The notes below the pieces were generated by a model. The model did not search any database. It was not told the origin of the DNA and saw nothing but the letters and a program-made list of their open reading frames with translations. The position numbers and the translations under genes are program-made. Positions 1 through 9,486 of a stretch of DNA of 17,026 nt are shown here, piece by piece; position 1 is the first letter of the stretch, and each line of letters starts with the position of its first letter. Source of the stretch: Smittium mucronatum (taxonomy: Eukaryota; Kickxellomycota; Harpellomycetes; Harpellales; Legeriomycetaceae); assembly GCA_001953115.1 (NCBI GenBank), contig LSSL01002206.1, positions 1-17,026 of the forward strand. The letters are read 5' to 3'.

Positions 1-4
1 AATA

Positions 5-151
5 GTACAACGCTGCGTGAAATTTTAGTCTAGTGTACTTCGAAAAAGTACACTATTAAGCCCCTAAACCACGGCAAGGTATTTCACTCTTAGGGGTGGG
101 TAATTGGGAAGCTATTAATTAATCTCCTGGTGAAATTACGCTGCGTGTAAC
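5..151. repeat. Possible small inverted-repeat (MITE-like) element
   Basis: The ends are imperfect inverted repeats. The left end reads GTACAACGCTGCGTGAAATT from base 5. The reverse complement of the right end reads GTTACACGCAGCGTAATTTC from base 151. Each contains the 9-nt palindrome ACGC-N-GCGT (10-18 and 138-146). The 4-mer AATA lies immediately outside both ends (1-4 and 152-155), as a short target-site duplication would, although a 4-nt match in AT-rich DNA is weak support. No coding capacity is visible inside. An alternative is the edge of a larger element truncated by the window, such as an LTR boundary, since TGTAACA starts at base 146. Confidence 0.3.
31..55. repeat. Perfect 10-bp hairpin
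   Basis: TAGTGTACTT (31-40) is followed by the loop CGAAA and then AAGTACACTA (46-55), a perfect 10-bp stem with a 5-nt loop. It lies inside the possible inverted-repeat element at 5-151 and may be part of its structure. Confidence 0.6.
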
Positions 152-155
152 AATA

Positions 156-988
156 ATTAGGATTGGCTTTAGAAAGACGCTATATTTTCGAAAAATCTAT
201 TCGATTTCTAGCTAGCAAAAGATTTTACAGCTATTAATCTAAACTAATCAGATTGATCTTTGTGTTACCAGAAATTTCCTTTTTACTTTGTACAACAACA
301 ATTGTTTCCGCTTTTAAATAACAACCCTATATAGCATATTTGTACGGATCATATCTTAAATTGCAATATCAACAAGATTTTTCGGTAGCACTATGTTGCT
401 AATGTATTTCCTATTGGCCCGGCTATATTTACACAGCCCACCAACTTGATAGATAAGTTTTTATCACTAAAATAAAAAAAAGAAAAACTTGAATTGCACA
501 TTTTGACAGCATGGGAGCAATGCTTGGTAAACAGCTTATCTTTCATATTGATTTAGGTATAAAATTGTTTTCATTATAGCCTAAATAGATTATCATTTAA
601 AACAGCGAATGACTCTAAAATATGATATTATCTCATGTTTTACAGGCTAATTAAAGCTCGCTACCATAAAATAAGCCCTGAAGCGAATAAATGTTTACGG
701 AGTGAGGTAGGTAAATTATTGACCGTCTTCATCTTTATTTAATTTTTTAATTATATGATGATAAGAAAACTCAAGATATGGTTTTTTTCACACTCCCTTA
801 AATTCTATTTAAAAAGAGTGAACCTCCATTACATATAGTCTTTTAACTAGGAGGAATTAGACCTATTTTATTTTCTTAAATTCTCATTTACCTTTACGCT
901 AGGCTTAAATAGTTTGGTATCGATACTATTCATCTAAAAAGCTAGATCCGAAAACAAGTGGCATCCAGATAAAAATTCTTATAACAGA
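156..988. other. Non-coding upstream region of first NPP gene
   Basis: No supportable gene is present. The sequence is A/T-rich and broken by stops in all frames, with some less AT-rich patches (for example around 400-440 and 500-540) that I could not assign. The promoter of the gene starting at 989 should lie here, but I see no TATA box or upstream motif that stands out from the A/T background, and no clear match to the upstream region of the paralogue at 14946. Confidence 0.5.
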
Positions 989-2521
989 ATGATGTCAATT
1001 ACCTATGCATTATTGTTCTGCTTATATGCTACAAGTTCCCCCCTAAAAATAAGAGATGATAATGCACCTTTGAACTCTAAAAGCAACACAGTAATTCTTA
1101 TTTCCATTGATGGATTTGCCCAAGACTACTTTAGTTTAGGCATAACTCCCAATATAGCTGATCTTGGAAAGAGTGGAGTATTTGCTGATTACATGAAGCC
1201 TGTATTTCCTGTAAATAAAAATCTTCATAATAAAAATTAATTTTTTAAATTATATCTCATTATTTTGTTATTAAATTGGTTTACTAATTTATGGAAAAAT
1301 AGACAGTTACTTTCCCCAACCATTACACCATTGCTACCGGCTTGTACCCTGAAAATCATGGCATTGTTGGGAACAGCTTCTACAGCAAGCAACTTGGTGA
1401 CACTTTCTATTTCACTCAGCCAAGTTCTTATGATTCCAAATGGTGGGGTGGTGAGCCCGTAAGTTTGATTGATTTTCTTTTTTTTTTTTCATTTGATAAA
1501 TATTTCAAATTTATTCTAATTATAGATATGGGTTACAGCCGAGAAGAACAACCTTATTTCAGCTGTTGACCAGTTTCCCGGAGCAGAAGCAGTAATAATG
1601 GGCGTAAGACCAACATATCACTATCCTTACGAAGCTTCAGTAACTCAGACTACCAAAATGGACAAATTGGTTAATTGGTTGGAACTTCCCGAAGATCAGA
1701 GACCAGCCCTATTAATATCCTATTTCGCCGAAGTTGATTCTGCAGGTCATTCATATGGTCCTTTCTCAAAAGGAACAAACGATGCTCTTATCCAAGCTGA
1801 TGCATCTATCGGGTACCTAGTTAATCAATTAAAGTCTAAAAATTTGTATGACAAGGTCAACATCATAATCGTTAGTGACCATGGTATGGAGGGTAGTATG
1901 ACCCCAAGGGATAATATTTATGTCAATGATCTTCTCGCAAAAGCCAATTTGGAACTATCCGCAAATAACGTAACTGCTAAATGTATGACCCTAAACCCCG
2001 TCAAGGAAAAAATCTTGTCCGTGCACCTCAGTCCCCATGCTGGTATCTATCCTGTCAGCGATTCGGATATTATTCCTATATACAGAAAACTTAAAATGGT
2101 TCAGGACAGATCAAAATTCAATGTTTATCTCAAAAAGAATATACCTGAACGATTCGTTTATGATTTTAACGAACGTATTCCTCCTATTGTAATCATCGCT
2201 AATGAACCCTATCTGATGCGTTTCAGCGCTGCTAACTACAATAGTCCTGATCTTTCAAAGAGATCTTCTGGTTTAGATAAAAGACAAAGCTCTTCGAATG
2301 TACCCTACGGAGCACACGGCTTCGATAATGAATATCAAAATATGCGTGCAATTTTTGTTGCCCATGGCCCTGCATTCAAATCTCCCAGTAATCCTACTAA
2401 CTCCACAAACTTCCCCCCCATTAGTGCCCTTGATGTTTATAACGTTGTTGCCAAATTGCTCAAAGTAAATCCTGCTAATAATGATGGTAGCCAAACAGTA
2501 GCAGCCAACATGATACTATAA
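989..2521 (+). CDS. Secreted nucleotide pyrophosphatase/phosphodiesterase (NPP family), paralogue 1
   Basis: Three exons: 989-1210, 1303-1458 and 1526-2521 (TAA), giving 457 residues; all introns are phase 0. Family members hydrolyse phosphodiester or pyrophosphate bonds with two zinc ions and a threonine nucleophile, outside the cell. Residues 1-21 form a likely signal peptide (hydrophobic about 4-16). The chain opens with ILISIDGF (metal ligand D41). Exon 2 gives TFPNHYTIATGLYPENHG, with nucleophile T77 and N80. Exon 3 gives EVDSAGHSYGP (D197, H201), VSDHGMEG (D244, H245) and GAHGFDN (H390), so all expected ligands are present. The length fits single-domain NPPs without a nuclease-like domain; there is no C-terminal membrane or GPI-type segment, so a soluble secreted enzyme is inferred. 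N-glycosylation sequons occur (NVT, NST). Unusual are two Lys-Arg pairs (371-372, 378-379) in a Ser-rich loop before the last histidine. The first ATG of a tandem pair is used; the second would also retain the signal peptide. Exact substrate is unknown. Confidence 0.93.
1211..1302 (+). other. Intron 1 of NPP paralogue 1
   Basis: 92-bp GT-AG intron. The donor is GTAAAT after the Pro codon of residue 74 and the acceptor is TAG before ACA GTT ACT. TACTAAT at 1282-1288 is a good branch-point match about 15 nt before the acceptor. The paralogue has an intron at exactly this position, which fixes the boundaries. Read-through would stop soon after the donor. Confidence 0.9.
1459..1525 (+). other. 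Intron 2 of NPP paralogue 1
   Basis: 67-bp phase-0 GT-AG intron. The donor GTAAGT follows the WWGGEP coding block and the acceptor TATAG precedes ATA TGG GTT ACA. It contains a 10-T run. The same position is interrupted in the paralogue, and splicing restores the family-conserved reading WWGGEP-IWVTAE. Confidence 0.92.
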
Positions 2522-2580
2522 TTCCTGAATGTTTCAATCAGATTATTAATCCATTTATAAACTTTTTACACAAATTCGGA

Positions 2581-2586
2581 AATAAA
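2581..2586 (+). promoter_or_regulatory. Candidate polyadenylation signal of NPP paralogue 1
   Basis: A canonical AATAAA hexamer lies about 60 nt after the stop codon. The sequence is so A/T-rich that AATAAA occurs by chance, so only its placement supports it. Confidence 0.4.
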
Positions 2587-2990
2587 TTTGTAACTCCTAT
2601 TAATGATAAAATACTTTAGGTTATTAAAAGTGTTTATGTAAAATTGTGAAACAATTTAAATCTATTTTTAGTTGAAATTTTATTTAATCATCTATAACAT
2701 TATACAATAAGACTAAAATTATCTTTATGGTTTAATTCGGGCATTTATAAGACCCATTTAATGTTTGATCAATTATTCAGAAAATCGAAGATAATATAAA
2801 GATATTTATGCTTTTTAATTTAGTGCAATTTTTTATTAAATTATTGAATAAAAGCCTTGGATTACAGCAAGTTTTTATCCAGGTTCCTATAGAGTCGCTG
2901 GGAATTTACAACTTTGTGTGGTTTTTATCTAAATAAATTATTGAAAATAATCTATAAAATTTCTGATATAGAATTACTGATAAAGAGAAT
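2587..2990. other. Intergenic DNA, no gene seen
   Basis: A/T-rich sequence with stops in all frames. A less AT-rich patch at about 2855-2925 has no assignable feature. It separates the 3' end of the first NPP gene from the convergent membrane-protein relic. Confidence 0.5.
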
Positions 2991-3427
2991 TTAATATTTT
3001 TCTTTGGTTAGTGATTTTTTAATAAGATCTGAGATAAAAATACAGTCGAGGGTAAATGAATACGTGTTCCAAACCAAAAAAAAGAACCATTATCAAGCCA
3101 ACCACACATTTCAATGTCTTGTAAAAGTTAAGTGATATAAGACCAAATAATAGCGTAAGTCAGAGTCAAGATGATACAAGCCGAAATCAACAAAACAGTC
3201 CTACTGTTTGCTGATTTGAGTAAGTCTGTAGCTATGGAACTAGTCAGAGTAGAATTATGGATAAAATATATCTTATTAAAAACCAGCACAGCTCGAGAGC
3301 ATGAATATAAGAAATAGCCAGCATTAAAAATTTGGGTTGCCGAAATCATTAAGTCGCCTATCAAGAACAGAATAGCCACCTGTGTTACCTGTAGTGCAAG
3401 ATGGATGAGAAAAATTGTTATAGAAAT
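2991..3427 (-). pseudogene. Decayed multi-pass membrane protein gene (receptor-like remnant)
   Basis: Read on the minus strand, an open frame runs from 3427 to an in-frame TAA at 3128-3130 (99 codons). It is strongly hydrophobic in blocks: SITIFLIHLALQVTQVAILF, FNAGYFLYSCSRAVLVFNKI and RTVLLISACIILTLTYAIIW, separated by short polar loops, as in a polytopic membrane protein. Protein-like sequence continues after the stop (LLQDIEMCGWLDNGSFF). Beyond the A-run at 3076-3083, a change of one base in frame yields another hydrophobic block ending KKSLTKEKY and a stop at 2991-2993. An internal stop plus a homopolymer frameshift, with no start methionine, argue for a truncated pseudogene. A GC content above the flanks agrees with former coding DNA. 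The spacing of helices resembles the second half of a seven-helix receptor, but I do not recognise the family; it could also be an exon of a transporter. Confidence 0.5.
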
Positions 3428-4053
3428 TTAAAAGGTGAAATAACCATCACCATAGCCGAAAGGAAAAACAAAAATAATCAGTCTAAATCCGCCATTAAAA
3501 GGCGGATCAAAAAATCTATGGAAAAGATACCTGGAAAATCCTCATCAGAATACTCTAATCTGAATCTTGGTTTCTATATCATTAGGAAAATTCGAATGGG
3601 GGCCATCCAACGACTATCAAATATGTAATTTTTAGATGAAATTTTCTACAAATCTACTTTTCAACGAAATAAATTTGCTCGAAACTTATTATCGCATTTT
3701 ATTATTTCGTCTCTCGATGGGATAGTAAGCGAAAAGTGGCCATCAACTATTTTATATCTGCACAGATAAGTTCAGAAGCCAAAAATAATCCTTATGATTT
3801 CAACTAAACTCAACTGAGGACAATTGGAAAAGCCCTTGGTTAAAGGAGGTAGAGTCTAAATATAAATTGAGTCAGATAACATATGAAAAACTCGATCTTA
3901 AATTTTTGCTGAAAGCATCCATGTTTATGTCTGACATCAGCATGTCAAGAAAATTTAATATCCATAGTTTTAAAGTTTTTTAGACCCCTTGAACCAATTC
4001 CATTGAGATGCGGAGCAGCTAAAGATACAGAGAAAAGTCGCGTTATTTTTTAA
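3401..4053 (+). pseudogene. Degenerate coding-like sequence, copy A of a repeated unit
   Basis: A run of protein-like segments in changing frames, GC-richer than the flanking desert. One frame is open 3401-3628 and ends QRLSNM. An overlapping frame reads TTIKY up to 3624 and, after an apparent extra base at 3626, continues EFLDEIFYKSTFQRNKFARN to a stop at 3767-3769. A further segment SAQISSEAKNNPYDFN ends at 3807. Another opens at 3798 (TEDNWKSPWLKEVESKYKLS and on) and stops at 3981-3983. The last reads RPLEPIPLRCGAAKDTEKSR and stops at 4051-4053. Bases 3501-3640 match the right edge of the window (16865-17018), including two exact blocks (15 and 13 nt). The frame shifts and stops make a working product unlikely. 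I do not recognise the protein; a dead host gene and a transposon remnant are both possible. Its 5' end overlaps the minus-strand membrane relic by 27 bases. Confidence 0.5.
3487..3507. repeat. GC-rich hairpin at edge of repeat copy A
   Basis: ATCCGCC (3487-3493), loop ATTAAAA, then GGCGGAT (3501-3507): a perfect 7-bp stem, rich in G/C within A/T-rich DNA. Its right arm is where similarity to the second copy at 16865 begins. Confidence 0.55.
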
Positions 4054-6798
4054 AAAAAATAAATTCTTTTGTTTTAAATTATTTAAATTGGATTTTATAA
4101 ACTTTTACTAACTTTAAAATAAATTTTTCAGTAAAAAAAAAAAGAAAGGCAATTAGCTTGAAATATTATTCCTTATAAAGACTCGAAGATGTGAGTTTTT
4201 AAATATAGATCTTTTTATAAGTATATTTATTGAAAAATAAATAGTTTCATTAAATACATGCTTATAAATATTGTAAGTTTTACTAATTTTATTATTAAAT
4301 CATGTTTTATTAAAAATTATTGATATCAGTGTTAGTCGAGTAAATTTCTTTTATCTATATTAGTATGTTTCTAGGCTCCAAAGTATATATATATAATTAT
4401 TTTTGCAGAAAAATCTTTCAAGGTTTTGGATCCTAATTCATATGTACTACTTATTCATTTTTTATATTTTATATGATAAAATAAAATAGAAAATTATAAC
4501 AGTTACACATAAGATTACAGTTAAATATATAAAATAATAATCCATAATTGTGCGACTTTCCCTGAAAATATTTGAATCAGATACCCAAAAGAATTTGTAG
4601 CTTCAGCCTACATTTGGTATTTTAATAGAATAAATTCGAGTTGTTTTTATTTAAATGGTAAAAATTAAGCAAAAATACGGTTGAAATTTTAATATAAATT
4701 TTAATTGTATTTACTATAATCTAAACCGAAAAAAATTTTCGACTGTAAATTTAATTTTTAATTTTACGTAATATTCATAATTTAAAGTGTTAAACGAATA
4801 ATTCTTTTATAAGCTGTTTTATTATTTAACAAATATTCACATTTTATTTCAAGCCGACTTGTCAAAATCAAATTTTTTACATTGATTTTATGAGTAAATT
4901 TATATTTTTTTCCCCCATATGTGCAAAAAAATTTCTCTTTGATATTTATAATTTATTCAAACGGGTAGTATTATAGAATTACTCTAGACATAATTAAAAT
5001 GTGATTAAATAAGATATCCCCAAAATTAAATTATATAAAGTAAAAAATAATCATCAAATTATAATCTCTGTGATTATTATATTTGAATTGCTATTAATAT
5101 TCAGAAATTTAAAATATATGAATTTTTACCAAATAAAAAAATCACAGTAATTATATAAATTCTTGTGAAATTATCTCAACTGGAAAAAACTAATTGAAAA
5201 ATGAAAAAACCATTATTTATATTTCAAAGGTTTAGTCCTATTTATAATTATTTACACTCTAAAAACAGATTTTCTGTTGATAAATTTTAATTAAAAAAAA
5301 AAAAAACTAATTCTAGAATATTTGATGCCTAATTTCTAACTATAGTAAAAAAATGTATTCACTTTTGCAACTATAGTAAAGACATATTTATTGGGAACTT
5401 ATAATCATTTGGCGAATATTGATTATAATTTGAGATATTTTGCTTATTTAAGAATTGAAAATATTTTATTTTAGATACTTTAATTTTCAATTTAAAATTT
5501 TTTATAAAATTTTAAAATATTTTAATAAACATGAATTAATTATATTTTGGTGACGTTGGATCTTAATATGTCGAATGTAAAAAAAATATTCTGCTATTAA
5601 AAAAAAAAGCGATTATTAGAGATAAAAATGCATTTAAAGGATTTATTAAAAGTAAGTCGATATAAAACTGATTCTAAAGATATTACCTGGGCATTTATTT
5701 CCAATATTTTTAATATAATTGATGGTTTAAGATATTATATGGCCATCATTTTTTCCCCCAAGTATTACTTAAGATCAATTAAAATTCACATCTGCTCCAA
5801 ATTTAGGCTATTTTGAAGGTTCATTTCAATTTATAAAGGTAATATTTTCTGTTTTGGATCAGATTTATTTCTAATAGAAATTATACTGTGTCATAATGAT
5901 GATTTTATATCACACACTGTGTTTTTAAAATATTTTAATATCGAGGACGAAAATTGGTATATAAATAAGATGCGAGATAATAGTGATGGGCTTTGCAGAA
6001 ACTAAATATAAAGCCAATAAATATTTTTGAATACCTTTAAAGGATAGCTTTGAGTATCCAACATCGAAAAAATGAAATATTATTCGGTTCTGATATAAAG
6101 AGTGATTAAATAGATTAGATCTGTTTGCAGCTCAGATTTTATTAGGATAGGCTAAAAGATCGTTTTTTATTAAAAAATTACTGTATCTAAATGTGTGGAT
6201 ATGATGAGCAAAATAAAGTAGCTTTATTTCAATTAATCATATTATATGCGGAAATTTCGAATATTTTTCCTTTTATACTAGTAATTCTTTAGAAAGGTTC
6301 AACAGAATCATATAAGACAAAATTTTATAGTGGAAGAGTGTAAATTAAATAAATTAAACATTTTTATAAAAATATTGAAAAAATAAACAGTATATTATAT
6401 ATCTCTAACTTAAATGTGATAGAAAACATTCAGAATGCTTTTAAAAATATTGAGAATTTGGTTTAAAATTTAATTATTTGAATTCAATATATTTTGAGTC
6501 GCGAAATTATCATTATCTTTTTAGACTAAAACAAGTAAAAAAAAATTATATAAGCGAATAATTTCTGCAGACTGAAATCAATGGAAAATAAATTTGCAAA
6601 ATATTCAAATATATCATTAAATTAAATATAAAACAGCCATATACTATATAGAAATCACTTTAAAAAAGCGTTAAATAAAAGTATCAGCGTTCTACATATT
6701 TCTACTTTAAATAAAAGGAACTAAAATATTCAATTTTTCACTAATTTCAGAAAAGATAGTTAATGGAGGACCAAATAAAATAACTAAAAATTATGTTC

Positions 6799-7211
6799 TT
6801 GGGTTCGATTTTGACATAAAATAAATATTATTTCCTTAAAAAAAATACATATTTCCAATATGAAAAATGAAAATAAAGATGTTCAAAGCCTATAAATAGA
6901 TTGGAATATAATGATTTTTTTTTAAATTACAAAAAATTACGTTTTGGGGTTTAGCGAAGCCATTTTTATATATTCTAAAATTTTATGACAGGTCACTAGC
7001 TTAGAATTTTTCAATGATCTATTATATGATGCAAATTTTAGATGAATTTTTAAAAGAAGCCCATATAAATTTTGTTTATTTTTAATATAGCACCAAGTGT
7101 CTCTACTAATACATGTAATTTTTAAGTATATCATTATTATATATTATTAATTTTTCAATATAAAATTGTTAAAAAATATAATAATATGGAGCCATTAAAG
7201 ATCGAACCCAA
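6799..7211. repeat. 11-bp inverted repeat pair enclosing about 390 bp
   Basis: TTGGGTTCGAT (6799-6809) and its exact reverse complement ATCGAACCCAA (7201-7211). The core is unusually G/C-containing for this region. Similarity does not extend clearly beyond the 11 bp. The GGTTCGA core resembles a tRNA T-loop, but no tRNA fold surrounds either copy. Confidence 0.35.
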
Positions 7212-7642
7212 AGCTTTTTAATTTAAAGCAGATAGTATAATGAAATTTATAAACCAAAAAAAATTAATTTGAAATTATATACAGAAATTGATAACTAGAT
7301 AATAGATAAATTATAGATTTTAAAATAATAAAAAATTTTACGGCCCAAAGTTTTGATCGAAATAATGGAAATAGATTTCTTATCAAAATTATAAATTTTA
7401 TTGTTTATTTACTTAAATTCAGGACCTGGAAAAATATATTATGATTATTTTTTAAAACTTAGACATAAAATCTTATCCTATCGTCACGATTTTTTTGATT
7501 TTTAAATGAAACAAACATTTTTAATTTTGGGATCAGAATAGTCTTCTATAACATTCATTTTAGAATAGTTTGAACGCTTTAAAAAAAATTAATCAAATTA
7601 ATAAAGAAATTGAAAATTTTTATGGAATAAATAATTTGAAAT

Positions 7643-7659
7643 ACCCAAATATATGGAGG
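7643..7659 (-). repeat. 17-bp inverted match to 9470-9486
   Basis: Read on the minus strand this is CCTCCATATATTTGGGT, which matches CCTCCATATGTTTGGGT at 9470-9486 in 16 of 17 positions. Its orientation relative to the larger repeat copy at 7759-7862 is the same as that of its partner to the copy at 9050-9153, so it may be an outlying part of the same element with different internal deletions. Confidence 0.4.
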
Positions 7660-7758
7660 TATATATAATGTGATCCGAATACCTTAATTTATCTAATAAA
7701 AATGGAAATAATACACATCACATCTTTCCAAAAATTTTGGTGTAAATATTTCGGCGTG

Positions 7759-7862
7759 ATTAAGAAAAAGTCGAAAGAATTAGAAAAATCCCATAAATTA
7801 TGTAAATTTTAGGCAGATCCAATTTTTTACTGCAATTATCGGCCGTAAATACCGATAAAACC
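7759..7862 (-). repeat. Diverged interspersed repeat, copy 1 (inverted)
   Basis: The reverse complement, starting at 7862 with GGTTTTATCGGTATTTACGG, aligns without gaps to 9050-9136. I count 66 identities in the first 87 positions, with weaker similarity for about 17 more. G/C-containing words such as CGGCC and ATCTG are shared, so this is not just A/T composition. Translation in the frame FYRYLRP resembles FYLYLRP of the other copy, but this copy has in-frame stops. It is probably an old transposon or decayed coding fragment. Confidence 0.55.
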
Positions 7863-9049
7863 AAAAAAATTATTTAAAATATAATCATTTACTATTACTG
7901 TTTATGTTTATAAATTTTAATAATTTCGCAAAATTTAGTTCATTACTCGTCCCCATTAAAATATAGACAGATTTTCCTACTAAAAGATCTGTTATCAATA
8001 CAATTATTTGTTCTAAAAAAAATATAACAAACTTAATTATTTTTGTAAACCTATAACTATTATTTTTTCAATATTTATGTGAGGAGGGGATTTTTTAAAT
8101 AAAAAATATTTGCCTTTATTTGGATTAAATTTTATAAAATGAGAAAAATAGATTTCTGGGGATAGAATTCTGAAATTTTTATTGGGGTTTTTTCGACGCT
8201 GACAATTTAAAATTATTTTAATTGTGTTTTGAGAATAAATTTTAAAAAATATATAATAAAAGTAAGAAATTTTTTATTATATAAGTGATGGTATTATTAC
8301 TAAAAATTACACTGTGAATTCGATTCTTATTATAAGATTTACCAAAAATATGTAAGGAATTTCTATATTTTTTAGGTGAAGAATGTATTTAAAAGAAAAA
8401 AAATTCATTTTCCAGCTAATTAAGGTCAATTACTAACTATGACATCCAAATTAAAATATCAGTTTTATAAGCTAAGTATTATTTTTAATTGTAGAAAAGT
8501 AGAAAGAGATAGATGGATATTCGATATTATTAATATTTTTTCTCTGAGTTTTTCTGGTCAAAATATAAGAAATACATCTAAAAAACAAATAATACCTATG
8601 CACTGGAAATTAAAAAGGCTTATTTCTATTTCTTCATATAAATATTAATATTAATGATTTTACGAATTATAATTTCTTTTATTTCTCTTTTTGTTTGAGT
8701 TTTATTTTTCTTAAAAGATAAAGGTGGTACCTTTATAGTTTTAATTTACTTTTGGAAGTAATTGAAAACAAAAATATGCAATTTCACAGTGGAATTAATA
8801 GTATTTTATTAGTTGAAATAAACTCTTGATAAACTAAAAGTAAATTTATAAGTTGAGAGTTACAAACTGCACGTAGATTTATATTTTTAATAAATGATAA
8901 ACTTTTAATTGAAAAAACTCGCATATTTATATCCAATCGTACTAATTGTAATTGGGTGAAAAAAATTTTTTTTTCAATTTTTTCATCTAAAATTAAAATG
9001 TTAATTATAATATATTATTTAATGGTAAATTTTGATAAAAAAATTACGG

Positions 9050-9153
9050 GGTTTTATCTGTATTTGCGGCCAAAACCGACAGAAATAAATGTTATCTGTC
9101 GAAAATTTCCAGATTTTAAGGAATTTTTCGAATTCTGTCTAATTTTTTTTTAT
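9050..9153 (+). repeat. Diverged interspersed repeat, copy 2
   Basis: Partner of the inverted copy at 7759-7862, about 76% identical over 87 gapless positions. This copy lies within a stop-free stretch of about 82 codons (8956-9201) reading GFYLYLRPKPTEINVICRKF in its centre. Because the partner has stops in the equivalent frame, I call it a repeat, not a gene, although a former coding origin is possible. Confidence 0.55.
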
Positions 9154-9319
9154 TTTTCGAAAAATATGCTTGTGATATATAGTTATATAGGAGAGTTTTA
9201 ATGAAAAGGGCCTTTCATAATATACCCTGTTTCAGTGAAAATTCTTAAGCATTATTTTTTATCTAATAAAAATGAAAAATTAAGATAAAAAAATAAATTA
9301 TACTAAAAGAATTTCAAAG

Positions 9320-9331
9320 TCCTAATTAGGA
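9320..9331. repeat. 12-bp perfect palindrome
   Basis: TCCTAATTAGGA is a perfect 12-bp palindrome. A related short hairpin, ACTAATT-TCCT-AATTAGT, occurs at 11334-11351. No function is evident and both may be chance. Confidence 0.4.
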
Positions 9332-9469
9332 TATAGAAAAATAAAAATGATTCATTTTCTCGTTCAATAGAAACGACTGAATTTAATTTTTGAAATTTAT
9401 TGGTTAAATAATATCAATTAATTAGCCAGTAAAAGTGATAAGCAAAGAAATGCCCTCTCCATAAAGGAT

Positions 9470-9486
9470 CCTCCATATGTTTGGGT
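9470..9486 (+). repeat. 17-bp inverted match to 7643-7659
   Basis: CCTCCATATGTTTGGGT, matching the reverse complement of 7643-7659 with one mismatch. It lies about 320 bp beyond the main repeat copy at 9050-9153, against about 100 bp in the other copy, so the element ends would differ by an insertion or deletion of about 200 bp. Confidence 0.4.

Noticed and set aside
1265..1569. Two separate small open frames around exon 2 of the first NPP gene
   Set aside because: They are parts of, or frame shadows over, the spliced NPP exons; conserved motifs and the paralogue fix the correct reading.
2273..2494. Minus-strand open frame opposite exon 3 of the first NPP gene
   Set aside because: It is a shadow of the conserved plus-strand coding exon and has no domain-like features.
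3840..3855. AAAGGAGGT-like ribosome-binding motif
   Set aside because: The window is eukaryotic with spliceosomal introns, and the motif lies inside a decayed reading frame.
4384..4397. TA dinucleotide tract
   Set aside because: A short microsatellite, ordinary in DNA of this composition.
5628..5816. 62-codon open frame in the desert
   Set aside because: Somewhat protein-like, but flanked by stops and featureless DNA, with no recognisable motif or second copy in the window.
6802..6812. tRNA T-loop-like GGTTCGATTTT
   Set aside because: No acceptor, D-arm or anticodon arm can be paired around it, nor around the complementary copy at 7201.
8439..8648. 69-codon open frame in the desert
   Set aside because: Low-complexity Ile/Lys/Ser/Phe composition, no motif, no supporting splice partners; expected by chance at this A/T content.
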